DNA of 64,000 nt from Allochromatium tepidum (GCF_018409545.1 NZ_AP024563.1:1256755-1320754); one strand, 5' to 3'. Positions 9,313-19,637 are shown, numbered from the stretch's first letter. The notes: generated from the sequence alone by a model not told the origin. Numbers and translations: made by a program.

Positions 9313-9573
9313 ATGGTCACGATTCGTTTGTCACGTGGTGGTTCCAAGAAGAACCCTTTCTACCAGATCGTCGTTGCCGACATCCGCTCCAAGCGTGATG
9401 GTCGCTATATCGAGCGTCTCGGTTTCTTCAACCCGAACGCGCGTGGCGGCGAGATCCCGCTGCGGCTCGACACCGAGCGCGCCCAGCACTGGATCCGTCA
9501 GGGGGCTCAGCCGACCGATCGTGCCAAGCAACTGATCAAGCAGGCGACGCGCGAGGCCGCCGCGGCGGCCTGA
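9313..9573 (+). CDS. rpsP: 30S ribosomal protein S16
   Basis: An 86-residue protein starting [20 protein letters not shown], the standard S16 N-terminus, and continuing [21 protein letters not shown]16 binds 16S rRNA in the body of the small subunit and is needed for its assembly. The ATG at 9313 gives the family N-terminus; in-frame codons upstream are not conserved in character. First gene of the conserved rpsP-rimM-trmD-rplS operon. AT-rich sequence around 9230-9256 could hold the promoter, but no convincing -35/-10 pair was identified. Confidence 0.97.
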   Translation: MVTIRLSRGGSKKNPFYQIVVADIRSKRDGRYIERLGFFNPNARGGEIPLRLDTERAQHWIRQGAQPTDRAKQLIKQATREAAAAA

Positions 9574-9602
9574 GTTCGGCGCGATCGCGAGGTTCTTCCA
9601 GC

Positions 9603-10112
9603 GTGTCCGAGGAATCACAGTCCGCTCGGATCGTGCTCGGGCGCGTGTCGGGACTCTATGGCGTCAAGGGATGGGTCAGGGTCCACTCCGAGACCGATCC
9701 GCGCGAAGGCATCCTGCGCTACTCGCCCTGGTTGTTGGGGGCTGAGGGCGTCGCGCGGCGCGTAGCCGAAGGTAAGCTGCACGGCAAGGGTCTCATCGCC
9801 CGTCTGGACGGATGTGAGGACCGCGATCAGGCCGCCGTACTGATCGGCCGGGAGATCGCGATCCGACGCGATCAGCTCCCTCCGCCGCGCCCGGACGAAT
9901 TCTACTGGATCGATCTGGAAGGTCTGGCCGTCTTCACCTCGACCGATGTCGAACTCGGACGGGTCTCGCATCTGTTCTCGACCGGCGCGAACGACGTGCT
10001 GGTGGTCGAGGGTGAACGCGAGCGCCTGATTCCCTTCGTCTGGGGCGACGTGATCCTGGACGTGGACTTCGACCGGCGTCTGATCCGCGTCGACTGGGAT
10101 CCGGAGTTCTGA
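9603..10112 (+). CDS. rimM: 16S rRNA processing protein RimM
   Basis: RimM helps mature the 16S rRNA 3' (head) domain and binds S19. It starts with GTG at 9603, 29 bp after rpsP. The 169 residues show the N-terminal RimM domain (IVLGRVSGLYGVKGWVRV near residue 10) and a C-terminal PRC-barrel domain (FYWIDLEGLAVFT, then GRVSHLFSTGANDVLVV, then LIPFVWGDVILDVD). Length and operon position are normal. Confidence 0.95.
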   Translation: MSEESQSARIVLGRVSGLYGVKGWVRVHSETDPREGILRYSPWLLGAEGVARRVAEGKLHGKGLIARLDGCEDRDQAAVLIGREIAIRRDQLPPPRPDEFYWIDLEGLAVFTSTDVELGRVSHLFSTGANDVLVVEGERERLIPFVWGDVILDVDFDRRLIRVDWDPEF

Positions 10113-10199
10113 GCCGCGTCGGCGTCAGGGTCCGTTCCTGAGCGAGCCGGCTGGATTCCAGCCTCACAGTTCACGGACCGGCACGGGACGCGATTTCCA

Positions 10200-10949
10200 A
10201 TGCGCTTCGACGTCATCACGCTCTTTCCGGATCTGTTTCGTATCCTCTCGGATCAGGGCGTAACGGGACGAGCGCTGGCGCGCGGACTGGCCGAGCTGCA
10301 TCTGTGGAATCCGCGCGACTTCACGCACGACGTCCATCGCACCGTCGACGATCGTCCCTACGGCGGCGGTCCGGGGATGGTGATGAAGGTCGAGCCGCTG
10401 CGCGAGGCGATCCGGGCCGTGCGGGCGGCGGCGCCCAAGAGCCGGGTCGCCTATCTGTCGCCCCAGGGGCGCGTGCTCGATCAGGCCGCCATGCTGGAGA
10501 TCGCCGCGTGTCCCGGTTGGATCCTGCTCGCCGGACGCTATGAAGGCGTCGACGAGCGTCTGATCGAGGCCCACGTCGACGAGGAATGGTCGATCGGCGA
10601 CTATGTCCTGAGCGGCGGCGAGCTGCCGGCGATGGTGGTCATGGATGCGGTCATCCGGCTATTGCCGGGCGCGCTCGGTCATGCCGACTCGGCGCGACAG
10701 GATTCGCACATGGATGGGCTCTTGGATTGCCCACATTACACCCGCCCGGAGCGGATCGAGGAAGGCTCGGTCCCGTCCGTGCTGATCGGCGGCGACCATG
10801 CCGCCATCGAGCGTTGGCGGCGGCGGCAGGCGCTGGGACGGACCTGGCAGCGTCGTCCGGATCTACTCGAGCGCCGCGGGCTCAGCGAGGCCGAGCGCAC
10901 GTTACTCGATGAATTCATACTGGCCCATCGCGAGGGTGGCGCCGGCTGA
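10200..10949 (+). CDS. trmD: tRNA (guanine-N1)-methyltransferase TrmD
   Basis: TrmD uses S-adenosylmethionine to methylate G37 at N1 in tRNAs with a G36G37 sequence, which prevents +1 frameshifting. The 249-residue protein begins [13 protein letters not shown], then has [12 protein letters not shown] near residue 56, and the trefoil-knot SAM site with [13 protein letters not shown] and [16 protein letters not shown] at about residues 110-145. The catalytic Asp region with [23 protein letters not shown] follows. Third gene of the operon, 87 bp after rimM. Confidence 0.97.
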   Translation: MRFDVITLFPDLFRILSDQGVTGRALARGLAELHLWNPRDFTHDVHRTVDDRPYGGGPGMVMKVEPLREAIRAVRAAAPKSRVAYLSPQGRVLDQAAMLEIAACPGWILLAGRYEGVDERLIEAHVDEEWSIGDYVLSGGELPAMVVMDAVIRLLPGALGHADSARQDSHMDGLLDCPHYTRPERIEEGSVPSVLIGGDHAAIERWRRRQALGRTWQRRPDLLERRGLSEAERTLLDEFILAHREGGAG

Positions 10950-10969
10950 GAATAGGAGCCAAGGAAACC

Positions 10970-11314
<345 letters not shown>

Positions 11315-11372
11315 GCCCTTCCGTCGTCCGTCCGGTCCGGGCGGCCCGGATCCGGCGCCTGGGGTTCGGCCC

Positions 11373-12806
11373 ATGTCCGACACCTTCTACTGGCACGACT
11401 ACGAGACTTGGGGCGCCGATCCGCGCCGCGATCGTCCCTGTCAGTTCGCCGGACTCCGCACCGACGCCGATCTCAATGAGATCGGCGATCCGCTCGTCCT
11501 CTTCTGTCGTCCGAGCGACGATCTGCTCCCGCATCCGGACGCCTGTCTCGTCACGGGTCTCACGCCTCAGCGCGTCGCGCGCGACGGGGTGATCGAGGCC
11601 GAGTTCGCGCGCGCGATCCATGACGAACTGAGCCGGCCCGGAACCTGCGGCGTCGGCTACAACAGCCTGCGTTTCGACGACGAAGTCACCCGTCATCTGT
11701 TCTACCGCAACTTCTTCGATCCCTATGCGCGCGAATGGCGCTCCGGCAACTCGCGCTGGGATCTGATCGATGTGCTGCGGCTGGCGCATGCGCTGCGTCC
11801 CGAGGGGATCGAATGGCCGCTCAACAACGAGGGCGACGCCTCGTTCAAGCTGGAGCATCTGACCGAAGCCAATGGTATCGACCATGGTCAGGCGCATGAC
11901 GCGCTCGCCGACGTGCGTGCGACCATCGCGCTGGCGCGTCGGCTGCGTGAGGCCCAGCCCCGGCTGTTCGGCTATGCGCTGACGCTGCGCGACAAGCGCC
12001 GGGTGCGTGCTCTGCTCGACGAACGCCGCCCCTTGCTGCATGTCTCGGCACGCTTTCCGGCAGTGCTCGGCTGTATCGCGCCGATCTTTCCGGTCGCCGC
12101 CCATCCGACCAACTCCAATGGCGTGATCTGTTTCGATCTGCGGGCCGATCCGGCCCAACTGCTGGATCTGTCGGTGGAGGAGATCCGCCGTCGGCTCTTC
12201 ACGCCGAGCGAGGAGTTGCCGGCGGGCGTCGCGCGCGTGCCGCTCAAGACCGTGCATGTCAATCACGTCCCCATGCTCGCGCCGCTGGCGACTCTCACCC
12301 CGGAGAGTGCCGAGTGCTGGCGGATCGACCCAGATCGAATCGTGCGTTATGCGCGCCGGATCGCGGATTCAGCCGGCGAAATCGAACAGCGCGTGCGTGA
12401 AGTGCATCAACGGACGCTTCCGGCCGAGACCGACCCCGAGCTGATGCTCTATTCGGGCGGTTTCCTCTCCGACGCCGACCGTCGCGCCTGCGATCAGGTC
12501 GTGCGCTCGAACCCCGCCGAACTGGCGACCGCGCCGCCGCATTTCAGCGACCCGCGTCTCGGCGCGTTGCTGTTTCGCTATCGCGCCCGTAACTGGCCTG
12601 AGACCCTGAGTCCGGAGGAGCGTGAGGACTGGGATGTCTACCGCTTCGCGCGCCTCACCGACCCCGAGGGTGGAGCCGGTCTTCAGATCGAGGATTATGA
12701 GGTGCGGCTCGCCGAGCTGGCCGAGATCCATGACGACGATCCGGCTAAGTTGGCGATTCTCGACGCTCTAGGTGACTGGGCCGAGCGTGTGCTCGATGCC
12801 GGTTGA
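11373..12806 (+). CDS. sbcB: exodeoxyribonuclease I
   Basis: ExoI degrades single-stranded DNA 3' to 5' and acts in recombination and mismatch repair. Start placed at ATG 11373, giving 477 residues (the E. coli enzyme is 475). DEDD exonuclease motifs are visible: FYWHDYETWGAD (Exo I, D/E), GYNSLRFDDEVTRHLFYRNF (Exo II) and HDALADVRATIALA (Exo III). These are followed by the SH3-like and helical C-terminal domains typical of SbcB (for example LYSGGFLSDADRR near residue 370). It follows rplS by 58 bp, an unusual but plausible extension of that transcript. Confidence 0.93.
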   Translation: MSDTFYWHDYETWGADPRRDRPCQFAGLRTDADLNEIGDPLVLFCRPSDDLLPHPDACLVTGLTPQRVARDGVIEAEFARAIHDELSRPGTCGVGYNSLRFDDEVTRHLFYRNFFDPYAREWRSGNSRWDLIDVLRLAHALRPEGIEWPLNNEGDASFKLEHLTEANGIDHGQAHDALADVRATIALARRLREAQPRLFGYALTLRDKRRVRALLDERRPLLHVSARFPAVLGCIAPIFPVAAHPTNSNGVICFDLRADPAQLLDLSVEEIRRRLFTPSEELPAGVARVPLKTVHVNHVPMLAPLATLTPESAECWRIDPDRIVRYARRIADSAGEIEQRVREVHQRTLPAETDPELMLYSGGFLSDADRRACDQVVRSNPAELATAPPHFSDPRLGALLFRYRARNWPETLSPEEREDWDVYRFARLTDPEGGAGLQIEDYEVRLAELAEIHDDDPAKLAILDALGDWAERVLDAG

Positions 12807-12827
12807 CCGGCTATCGGCGCTCTGGTT

Positions 12828-13196
12828 TTAACTCAGCGCACCGGCGATGGCTTCACGCAGTTGTTCGCGCGTGAAGGGCTTGGGCAGGGTGGCGCGCACG
12901 CCCATCAGCTTGGCCGACTCCAGATTGAACTCCAGGCTGATCGAGCGGCGTCCGCCCGAGACGGCGATGATGGGAATCCGTGCTTCGCGCCGCGCCAGTT
13001 CCATGATGAGCTCGATGCCGTCCTTCTCGGGCATCAGGATATCGGTGATGATGAGATCGGGGCGACTGTGCTCGATGGCGGTCAATGCCTCGTTGCCGTT
13101 GGTCGCGGTGCCGACCTGATGGCCCTCGCGCCGGACCATCTCGGTGAGCATGGTCCGAAAGAGTTCGTCGTCGTCGACGATCAGTACCTTGGTCAT
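12828..13196 (-). CDS. single-domain response regulator
   Basis: A 122-residue stand-alone receiver domain from ATG 13196 (MTKVLIVDDDELFRTML). The acidic pocket (DDD near residue 9), the phosphoacceptor aspartate in ITDILMPEKDG (about D53), the conserved Ser/Thr position (AVSGG) and Lys in TLPKPF are all present. There is no output domain. No histidine kinase is adjacent, so its partner is unknown; it could serve a phosphorelay or a chemotaxis-type signal chain. It converges with sbcB. Confidence 0.85.
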   Translation of the reverse strand: MTKVLIVDDDELFRTMLTEMVRREGHQVGTATNGNEALTAIEHSRPDLIITDILMPEKDGIELIMELARREARIPIIAVSGGRRSISLEFNLESAKLMGVRATLPKPFTREQLREAIAGALS

Positions 13197-13438
13197 GGTT
13201 GCATAACGTGTTGGCTGAAAATGGAATTCAGTATGGCACAAAAGAGCGAGTCAGACTCCGAATCGATCTATCCGGCTCGGCTGTCGAAAACATGGGTACT
13301 CGAAGATGTTGAATACGGATCATCTGCGCAATACCTTGTGAGCGCTCGAGTCGGCCGTGGCGCTCATGCCGGATTTCATCCGCGATGCGCGAGGACTGGA
13401 AGCGCGTCTGCGGGCGATGCGGATTCCGGAGGCTCGGC

Positions 13439-13618
13439 ATGAGTGCCTGTGTCGAACTCGATCTGCCGGATTCGTACTTCGTCGTCGGTGCCCAGCCGCA
13501 GGATCCCTCACTCGACCCCGTGCGCTATCTGGCCGAGCAAGCCAAGCCACTGGGCCTCATCAAACGTCCACGCAAGCCGCCTAAACAAAAGGCTCAGGCT
13601 CCACTGGATTCGGCTTGA
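13439..13618 (+). CDS. hypothetical small protein (doubtful)
   Basis: A possible 59-residue protein from ATG 13439 (MSACVELDLPDSYFVV, ending in a lysine/proline-rich tail). It has no recognised domain. Another overlapping frame starts at 13357 and looks about as coding-like over its first 30 residues, which suggests either a small unrecognised gene or remains of a degraded one. No clear Shine-Dalgarno was seen. The surrounding 13197-13654 stretch has no other gene. Confidence 0.3.
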   Translation: MSACVELDLPDSYFVVGAQPQDPSLDPVRYLAEQAKPLGLIKRPRKPPKQKAQAPLDSA

Positions 13619-13654
13619 CATGACAACCGATCCCTTAACTTGTAACTGATGGCC

Positions 13655-14509
13655 TTACTCCTCAGTGCTCGTCAGAACTCGGGTGAGGTGGCGGATGGTG
13701 CCGATGTAGTCGGCGGACAGCGTGTCGACGACCTCCACCCGTCCGCCGATCTCCTGGGCGACCTGCTCGGCGGCCTTGGTCGACATCTGCGGCTGGGCGA
13801 GGATCACCCGGACGTCCTCGCGTCGCGCCTGATCGATCAGGGCGGCCAGCCGTCGCGGACCCGGCTCCTTGCCCTCGGACTCGATGGGGATCTGGGTCAG
13901 GCCGTAGTTATCGGCGAAGTAGCCCCAGGACGGGTGGTAGACCATGAAGCGACGGTGCTTCAGCCGGTCGAGCCGGGTGCGGGTGTCGGCATCCAGATCC
14001 TTCAGCTCGGCGACGAAATCGGCCAGACGCGCCTCATATTCAGCAGCTTGCAGCGGATCGAGTTCAGCCAGCGTCCCGGCGATGCGTTCCGCCATCCCGA
14101 TCACGAGCGGCGGGCTGGTCCAGACGTGCGGATCCTGCTCGGTGCCGGATTCATGGTGATGATCGTGTGCTTCGAGGCGACGCCTTGAGATCCCGTCGCT
14201 GAGATCCACCACGCGGATCTCCGGATTCACGGCCCGGATTCGCTTCATCCAGGCCGCCTCCATCGGCAGCCCGATCCCGAAATAGACATCGGCCTCGGCC
14301 AGACGCGCGATCTGCCCTGGGGTCGGCTCATAGGCATGTGGATTGGAACCGGCGCCGACGAGCGCTTCGACCCGGACTTGGGATCCGCCGATCCGTTCGA
14401 CGAAGGTCTGCTGCGGCGGCACGGTGACGAAGACCTGGATTCGGTCCGCAGCCGGCAGGGCGGCGGGCATACAGATCAGCGCGATGAACGATAGGAAGCG
14501 CGTTCGCAT
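13655..14509 (-). CDS. znuA: zinc ABC transporter substrate-binding protein (ZnuA-like)
   Basis: A 284-residue periplasmic cluster A-I binding protein. Start at ATG 14509, preceded by Shine-Dalgarno GAGGAA, with a signal peptide MRTRFLSFIALICMPAALPA (cleavage after ALPA). Metal-binding histidines are expected in HAYEPTPGQIARL, DPHVWTSP and YHPSWGYFADNYGL, and an acidic ligand in the C-terminal lobe. A short His-rich loop (EAHDHHHES) precedes the second ligand, as in ZnuA rather than manganese-binding relatives. The divergent Zur operator at 14585 supports zinc as the substrate. No znuB or znuC follows; the partner ABC genes here are the MacB-type pair on the other strand. Confidence 0.85.
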   Translation of the reverse strand: MRTRFLSFIALICMPAALPAADRIQVFVTVPPQQTFVERIGGSQVRVEALVGAGSNPHAYEPTPGQIARLAEADVYFGIGLPMEAAWMKRIRAVNPEIRVVDLSDGISRRRLEAHDHHHESGTEQDPHVWTSPPLVIGMAERIAGTLAELDPLQAAEYEARLADFVAELKDLDADTRTRLDRLKHRRFMVYHPSWGYFADNYGLTQIPIESEGKEPGPRRLAALIDQARREDVRVILAQPQMSTKAAEQVAQEIGGRVEVVDTLSADYIGTIRHLTRVLTSTEE

Positions 14510-14584
14510 GGTTTCCTCGGAGTGGCTCACAGCCTTGGAGTGGATCGGGCGCACCCAGGTGCGTCTTGGCCAGGTGCTCAGGGC

Positions 14585-14603
14585 GATGTTATGAGATAAC
14601 ATC
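14585..14603. promoter_or_regulatory. Zur operator (zinc-responsive)
   Basis: GATGTTATGAGATAACATC is a perfect 8-bp inverted repeat around a 3-base centre (arms 14585-14592 and 14596-14603). It matches the gammaproteobacterial Zur consensus core ATGTTAT-N-ATAACAT. It lies in the divergent promoter region, 75 bp from the znuA start and 34 bp from the ATPase start, so one Zur dimer (or two) could repress both directions when zinc is plentiful. No zur gene is in the window. Confidence 0.88.
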
Positions 14604-14637
14604 TCGGTTCGACAACCAACGGCGTTCAGGATCGGCC

Positions 14638-15408
14638 ATGGCCTGGTCTCGCACCCTCAATTCAGACTCGGACACTCAGCGCCAGCCGGCCGTCGAGATC
14701 CGGGATCTCACGTTCCGCTGGACCGAGCCGGGGCCGCCGGTGCTCCGGCTCGATCATCTTCGCATCGAGCGCGGCGAGCGGGTCTTCGTCGCCGGGCCGA
14801 GCGGCAGCGGCAAGACCACTCTGCTGAACCTGCTGGCCGGCGTGGCGGTGCCGCGTCAGGGGAGTCTGCGGGTGCTGGGCCGGCCGCTCGAAGCCACCGG
14901 CGGTGCGCGGCGCGATCACTTCCGGGCCGATCATATCGGTTACATCTTTCAGATGTTCAACCTCATCCTCTATCTCTCGGTCCTGGAGAACGTGCAGTTG
15001 CCCTGTCATTTCTCGCGGATACGGCGCGAGCGCGCCCGCCGACGCTCCGGCACGCCAACCGCCGAGGCGCGGCGGTTGCTGAAACAGTTGGACATGGCGG
15101 ACGCCGGATGTCCGGATAGCCCGGTGAACGCGCTGAGCGTCGGGCAGCAACAGCGTGTCGCCGCCGCGCGCGCGTTCATGGGCGCACCCGAGTTGCTGAT
15201 CGCCGACGAGCCGACCTCGTCCCTGGATGCCGACCGGCGCACGGCCTTCATCCAGCTCCTGTTCCAGGAGTGCGCGGACTCGGGTGCGACCCTGGTCTTC
15301 GTCAGTCACGACAACACCCTCGCGCCCCTGTTCGATCGCACCCTGAGTCTCGCCGCGCTCAACCGCGCCACGGCGGATCGCGAGACCGCCCTCCAGTCCG
15401 GGAGCTGA
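14638..15408 (+). CDS. MacB/LolD-type ABC transporter ATPase of a Zur-regulated zinc system
   Basis: A 256-residue ATPase from ATG 14638. Motifs: Walker A GPSGSGKTTLLNLLAG, Q-loop YIFQMFNLILYLSVLENV, signature LSVGQQQRVAAARAFM (LSVGQ rather than LSGGQ) and Walker B LLIADEPTSSLD, then the H-loop FVSHDN. Together with the following permease it resembles the Zur-controlled MacB-like zinc-uptake operons known from Pseudomonas (PA4063-PA4066 type) and Vibrio (zrg). That link comes from memory of those families plus the Zur box here. It is the first gene of a plus-strand operon; the permease begins 5 bp after its stop. Confidence 0.85.
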   Translation: MAWSRTLNSDSDTQRQPAVEIRDLTFRWTEPGPPVLRLDHLRIERGERVFVAGPSGSGKTTLLNLLAGVAVPRQGSLRVLGRPLEATGGARRDHFRADHIGYIFQMFNLILYLSVLENVQLPCHFSRIRRERARRRSGTPTAEARRLLKQLDMADAGCPDSPVNALSVGQQQRVAAARAFMGAPELLIADEPTSSLDADRRTAFIQLLFQECADSGATLVFVSHDNTLAPLFDRTLSLAALNRATADRETALQSGS

Positions 15409-15413
15409 AGACC

Positions 15414-16112
15414 ATGGCCATTCTCCGACTCGCCTGGAAGAGCCTGCTCAATCGCCGCTTCAGCGCCGGACTCACCCTGCTGAGCATCGCCCTGAGCGTC
15501 AGTCTGCTGGTCGGCGTCGAGCGCTTGCGGCACGAGGCGCAGACGAGCTTCGCCAACACCCTGTCGGGGACCGACCTGATCGTCGGCGCGCGCGGCGGAT
15601 CGGTGCAGCTCCTGCTCTATGCCGTCTTTCGTCTCGGTCATGCCACGCACAACATCTCCTGGGAGACCTATCAGGCGATCGCCGCTCATCCCAGGGTCGC
15701 CTGGACGGTGCCCCTCTCGCTGGGCGACTCCCATCAGGGCTATCCGGTGCTGGGGACGGATCTGAGCTATTTCGAGCACTATCGCTTCGCCCGCGACCGT
15801 CGGCTCGAGTTCGCCCAGGGCGGTCCGTTCGCCGATCTCTACGATGCCGTGCTCGGTGCCGAGGTCGCCGCCGCGCTCGGCTATCGTCTGGGTGATTCCA
15901 TCGTCGTCGGGCATGGTACGGGCAAGGTGAGCTTCACCGCGCACGCCGACAAGCCATTCCGTGTCGTCGGCCTCCTGGAGCGCACCGGCACGCCGGTCGA
16001 TCGCACCGTGCATGTCAGTCTCGAAGCGATCGAGGCCATCCATCTCGAGACGAACTGGCCGACAAGCGGGTCTATCTCACGCTCGGCTCGGCGGCGGCCG
16101 TCTATGCCCTGA
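15414..16112 (+). pseudogene. MacB/FtsX-type ABC permease, 3'-truncated
   Basis: Starts ATG 15414 (MAILRLAWKSLLNRRFSAGL) with one N-terminal membrane helix (about residues 15-33), then a periplasmic MacB-PCD-like domain (LGDSHQGYPVLGTD, GYRLGDSIVVGHGTGKVSF, RTGTPVDRTVHVSLEAIEAI). Family members continue to about 400 residues with three more helices, but here the homology stops near residue 213 (base ~16050) and the last ~20 residues are out-of-frame ATPase sequence ending at 16112. Without the C-terminal helices it cannot form a working permease. The start is intact and only 5 bp from the ATPase gene. Confidence 0.85.
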
Positions 16113-17269
16113 CGCGCGATCTGACGCGGGTGCAGTCGGTGTTCCTGGTCGACTATTCCTGTGCGCTCAAGCTCGGCACCCCGGTCGCCTTCAAGTCCGG
16201 ACTCTACGAGGCCGCCAATCATGGGGTACTGATCAAGGGCGGCGAGGCCATGGAGCGTCTGGCCGAGATCGATACCCTGGTGTTCGACAAGACCGGAACC
16301 CTGACCCACAGCGAGCTGGAAGTCACCGACGTCGTGGTGCTGGATCCGCGCTGCGGCGAGTCGGAGGAAACCCTGCTCGCCATGGTCGCCTCGGTCGAGG
16401 AACATGCCGCCCATCCCCTGTCCCAGGCCGTGGTCGAGGCGGCGCGCGAGCGCGACCTCCAGCACATCTCGCACGGCGAGGTCGACTACATGGTCGCCCA
16501 CGGACTCAACGCTCAGATCGACTGCTGTCGCATCATCGTCGGCAGCCGACACTATCTGGAAGAGCACGAAGGCATCCGCTTCGACGCCCACGAGGCGCAG
16601 GTCAAGCGCCTGCTCGACGAGGGCAAGACCCTGCTCTATGTCGCCAGCGAGCATGGCCCCATGGGTCTGATCGCACTGCGCGACACCCTGCGCGCAGACG
16701 CCGAGGCGACCCTGGAGCGGCTGCGTGCGCTCGGAATCGAGCGGTTGGTGATGATCTCGGGCGATCGTCAGGAGAAGGCCGAGGCCCTGGGGCGGACGCT
16801 GCGGCTCGATCAGGTCTACGGCGAGGTGCGTCCGGAGGAGAAGGCGGCGCTCATCACTGCGCTTCAGCGTGAGGGACGCAAGGTCGGTTTCGTCGGCGAC
16901 GGCATCAACGACGGGCCGGCGCTGGTCGCGGCGGATGTCGGCATCGCCATGTCGCGCGGGGCGGATCTGGCGCGGGCGAGTGCCGATATCGTGCTCACCG
17001 ACGACCGTCTGCTCGCAGTCGCGGACGCGCGCGAGATTGCGTTCGGCACCATGCGCATCATCCGCACCAACTTCAACGCCACCGTCGGTATCAACACCGC
17101 CATCATGGCCGGTGCGCTCATGGGCCGGCTCTCGCCCGTCGCCAGCGCGTTGCTGCACAACGGCACCACGCTCGGGGTGTTGGTCAATGCCCTGCGGGGT
17201 GCGCGACTGGCTTCAGGCGAGCGAGCGGTCGAGGAGGGCGCGCTGACAATGACCCAGGATCGGCCATGA
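16052..17269 (+). pseudogene. P1B-type heavy-metal ATPase, 3' part only
   Basis: From about 16052 the +2 frame reads ELADKRVYLTLGSAAAVYAL, then VFLVDYSCALKLGTP, a P1B ATPase transmembrane region. The phosphorylation motif FDKTGTLT, the AHPLSQ (HP) nucleotide-binding motif, the hinge VGFVGDGINDGPAL and the last two helices with FNATVGINTAI follow, to 17269. The N-terminal metal-binding region, first helices and the TGE actuator domain are missing. The membrane metal site reads SCA instead of CPC/SPC. The first internal start is GTG 16130, inside the membrane region, so the product would be non-functional as a pump. Metal specificity is unknown. Confidence 0.85.
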
Positions 17270-17342
17270 CGTGGGATGAGGCGCCTTGCATAGTCGAACA
17301 GTGGCACGCCTGATATCCGCTGCGCGCCATCCGTTCAGGCGA

Positions 17343-19637
17343 TCAGCCGAGTCCGGTGCGCAGTGTCTTCGCGGCGGCGACCATATTGGTGAGCGCCGGG
17401 ATGACCTCGTTCCACTGCCGGGTCTTGAGTCCGCAGTCCGGATTCACCCACAACCGTTGTGACGGGATGCGCTCGGCGGCCTTGCGCATCAGCTCGACCA
17501 TGTGCGCCTCGCTCGGGATGTTGGGCGTGTGGATGTCGTAGACGCCGGGGCCGATCGCGTTGGGATAGCTGAAATCGTCGAAGGCGTCGAGCAGTTCCAT
17601 GTCCGAGCGCGAGGTCTCGATGGTGATGACGTCGGCGTCCATCTCGGCGATCGACGCGATGATGTCGTTGAACTCCGAGTAGCACATATGGGTGTGGATC
17701 TGGGTCTCATCGGTCACACCATTGGCGGTGATACGGAAGCACTCGACCGCCCAGTCGAGATAGCCCTTCCATTGCGACCGGCGTAGCGGCAGGCCCTCGC
17801 GCAGCGCCGCCTCGTCGATCTGGATCACGCGCACGCCGGCACGCTCCAGATCCAGCACCTCCTCGCGCATCGCCAACGCCAACTGCCGGCAGGAGACCGA
17901 ACGCGGCTGGTCGTCGCGCACGAAGGACCAGTTGAGGATGGTCACCGGGCCGGTCAGCATGCCCTTCATCGGTTTCTCGGTCAGCGACTGGGCGTAGGTG
18001 ATCCAGTCGACGGTCATGGCCTTGGGACGGCGGACGTCGCCGAACAGGATCGGCGGCTTGACGCAACGCGAGCCGTAGGACTGCACCCAGCCGAACTGGC
18101 TGAAGGTGAAGCCCGCGAGCTGTTCGCCGAAGTACTCGACCATGTCGTTGCGCTCGGCCTCGCCGTGCACCAGGACATCCAGCCCCAACGCCTCCTGCTC
18201 GCGCACGCAGCGGGCGATCTCGCCGCGCATGATCCCGACATAGGTCGCCTCGTCGATCGCCCCTGCCTTGAACTGCCGGCGCGCCTGACGGATCTCGCCC
18301 GTCTGGGGAAAGGAGCCGATGGTGGTGGTGGGGAATTCAGGCAGATTCAGCAGGCCGGCCTGTTTGGCGGCGCGCTCGGCGTAGGGACTCTGGCGCTGAC
18401 CCCAGCGGGCATCGATTCGGGTGAGCGACGCCTTGACCTCGGGATTGTTGACGCGCGGCGATTGGCGCCGTGAATCGATGGCGGCCCGGTTGGCGTCCAG
18501 CTCGGCCCTGACGGTCTCACGACCCTGATTCAGCGCCCTGGCCAGCACCCGCAGCTCATCGAGTTTCTGCCGGGCGAAGGCGAGCCAGGATCGGATCTCG
18601 GGATCGAGCGTCTGTTCGCTGTCCAGATCCACCGGCACATGCAGCAGCGAACAGGAGGGCGCGATCCACAGCCGCTCGCCGAGCTGGTCCTGGATCGGCT
18701 CCAGCCAGTCGAGCACGGCGTTCAGATCCGTCTTCCAGATGTTGCGGCCGTCGATCACGCCGAGCGACAGGATCTTGGTCGAGGGCAACAGATTCAGCAA
18801 CGGTGCCAGATCATCGCGTCCCCGGACGGCATCGATGTGCAGTCCGGCCACCGGCAGATGGGCGGCCAGATAGCCTTGATCCTGGAGTTCGCCGAAATAG
18901 GTCGCCAGCAGCAGCTTGACCGGAGCCGTCTTGAGTTCGTGATAGGCGATCTCGAAGGCGTGACGCCAGGCCTCATCGAGTTCCGTGACCAGGATCGGCT
19001 CGTCGATCTGCACCCACTGGACGCCGTGCGCGGCCAGCCGGTTCAGCAACTCGGCATAGACCGGCAGCAGACGATCGAGCAACGCGAGCCGGTCGGAACC
19101 GTCCTTGCTCTTGCCCAGGGCCAGATAGGTGACGGGGCCGATGATGACCGGTTTGGCATTGACGCCCTGGCTCTGGGCCTCGGCCAGTTGTTCGAGCAGG
19201 CGCGAGGCATCGAGCTCGAATTCGGTGGCCGCCGTGAACTCCGGCACGATGTAGTGATAGTTGGTATCGAACCACTTGGTCATCTCGCCGGCGGCGACGC
19301 CGCAGGTACAGCCGGCCTGTGCTTCCGCCGCCGGCGCCGAGCGCCCACGCGCCACACGGAAATAGGTGTCGAGGACATCACCTGTGACGCCACGCACGCG
19401 CTCGGGGAGGTGGCCCAGCGTGAAACTCATGTCGAGCATCTGGTCGTAGAAGGCGAAATCGCCCACCGGGACCAGATCCAGACCTGCTTGGTCTTGCCAA
19501 TGGCGCGCGCGCAGCTCGGCGCCGACCGCCCTGAGTGTGTCGAGCGTGGACTCGCCCTTCCAGTAGGATTCCAGGGCGAACTTCAATTCGCGCTTGGCGC
19601 CGATGCGCGGAAAGCCGAGGTTGTGTGTAATGGCCAT
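17343..19637 (-). CDS. metE: cobalamin-independent methionine synthase
   Basis: MetE transfers a methyl group from 5-methyltetrahydropteroyl-triglutamate to homocysteine using zinc. The 764-residue protein starts [19 protein letters not shown], the family N-terminus, and has the homologous N-terminal barrel, then the catalytic barrel with [17 protein letters not shown] near residue 440. Zinc ligands are in [10 protein letters not shown] (His and Cys) and [13 protein letters not shown] (Cys). Length matches E. coli MetE (753). It diverges from metR, its expected activator. An inverted repeat at about 17307-17341 after the stop may act as a terminator. Confidence 0.97.
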   Translation of the reverse strand: MAITHNLGFPRIGAKRELKFALESYWKGESTLDTLRAVGAELRARHWQDQAGLDLVPVGDFAFYDQMLDMSFTLGHLPERVRGVTGDVLDTYFRVARGRSAPAAEAQAGCTCGVAAGEMTKWFDTNYHYIVPEFTAATEFELDASRLLEQLAEAQSQGVNAKPVIIGPVTYLALGKSKDGSDRLALLDRLLPVYAELLNRLAAHGVQWVQIDEPILVTELDEAWRHAFEIAYHELKTAPVKLLLATYFGELQDQGYLAAHLPVAGLHIDAVRGRDDLAPLLNLLPSTKILSLGVIDGRNIWKTDLNAVLDWLEPIQDQLGERLWIAPSCSLLHVPVDLDSEQTLDPEIRSWLAFARQKLDELRVLARALNQGRETVRAELDANRAAIDSRRQSPRVNNPEVKASLTRIDARWGQRQSPYAERAAKQAGLLNLPEFPTTTIGSFPQTGEIRQARRQFKAGAIDEATYVGIMRGEIARCVREQEALGLDVLVHGEAERNDMVEYFGEQLAGFTFSQFGWVQSYGSRCVKPPILFGDVRRPKAMTVDWITYAQSLTEKPMKGMLTGPVTILNWSFVRDDQPRSVSCRQLALAMREEVLDLERAGVRVIQIDEAALREGLPLRRSQWKGYLDWAVECFRITANGVTDETQIHTHMCYSEFNDIIASIAEMDADVITIETSRSDMELLDAFDDFSYPNAIGPGVYDIHTPNIPSEAHMVELMRKAAERIPSQRLWVNPDCGLKTRQWNEVIPALTNMVAAAKTLRTGLG

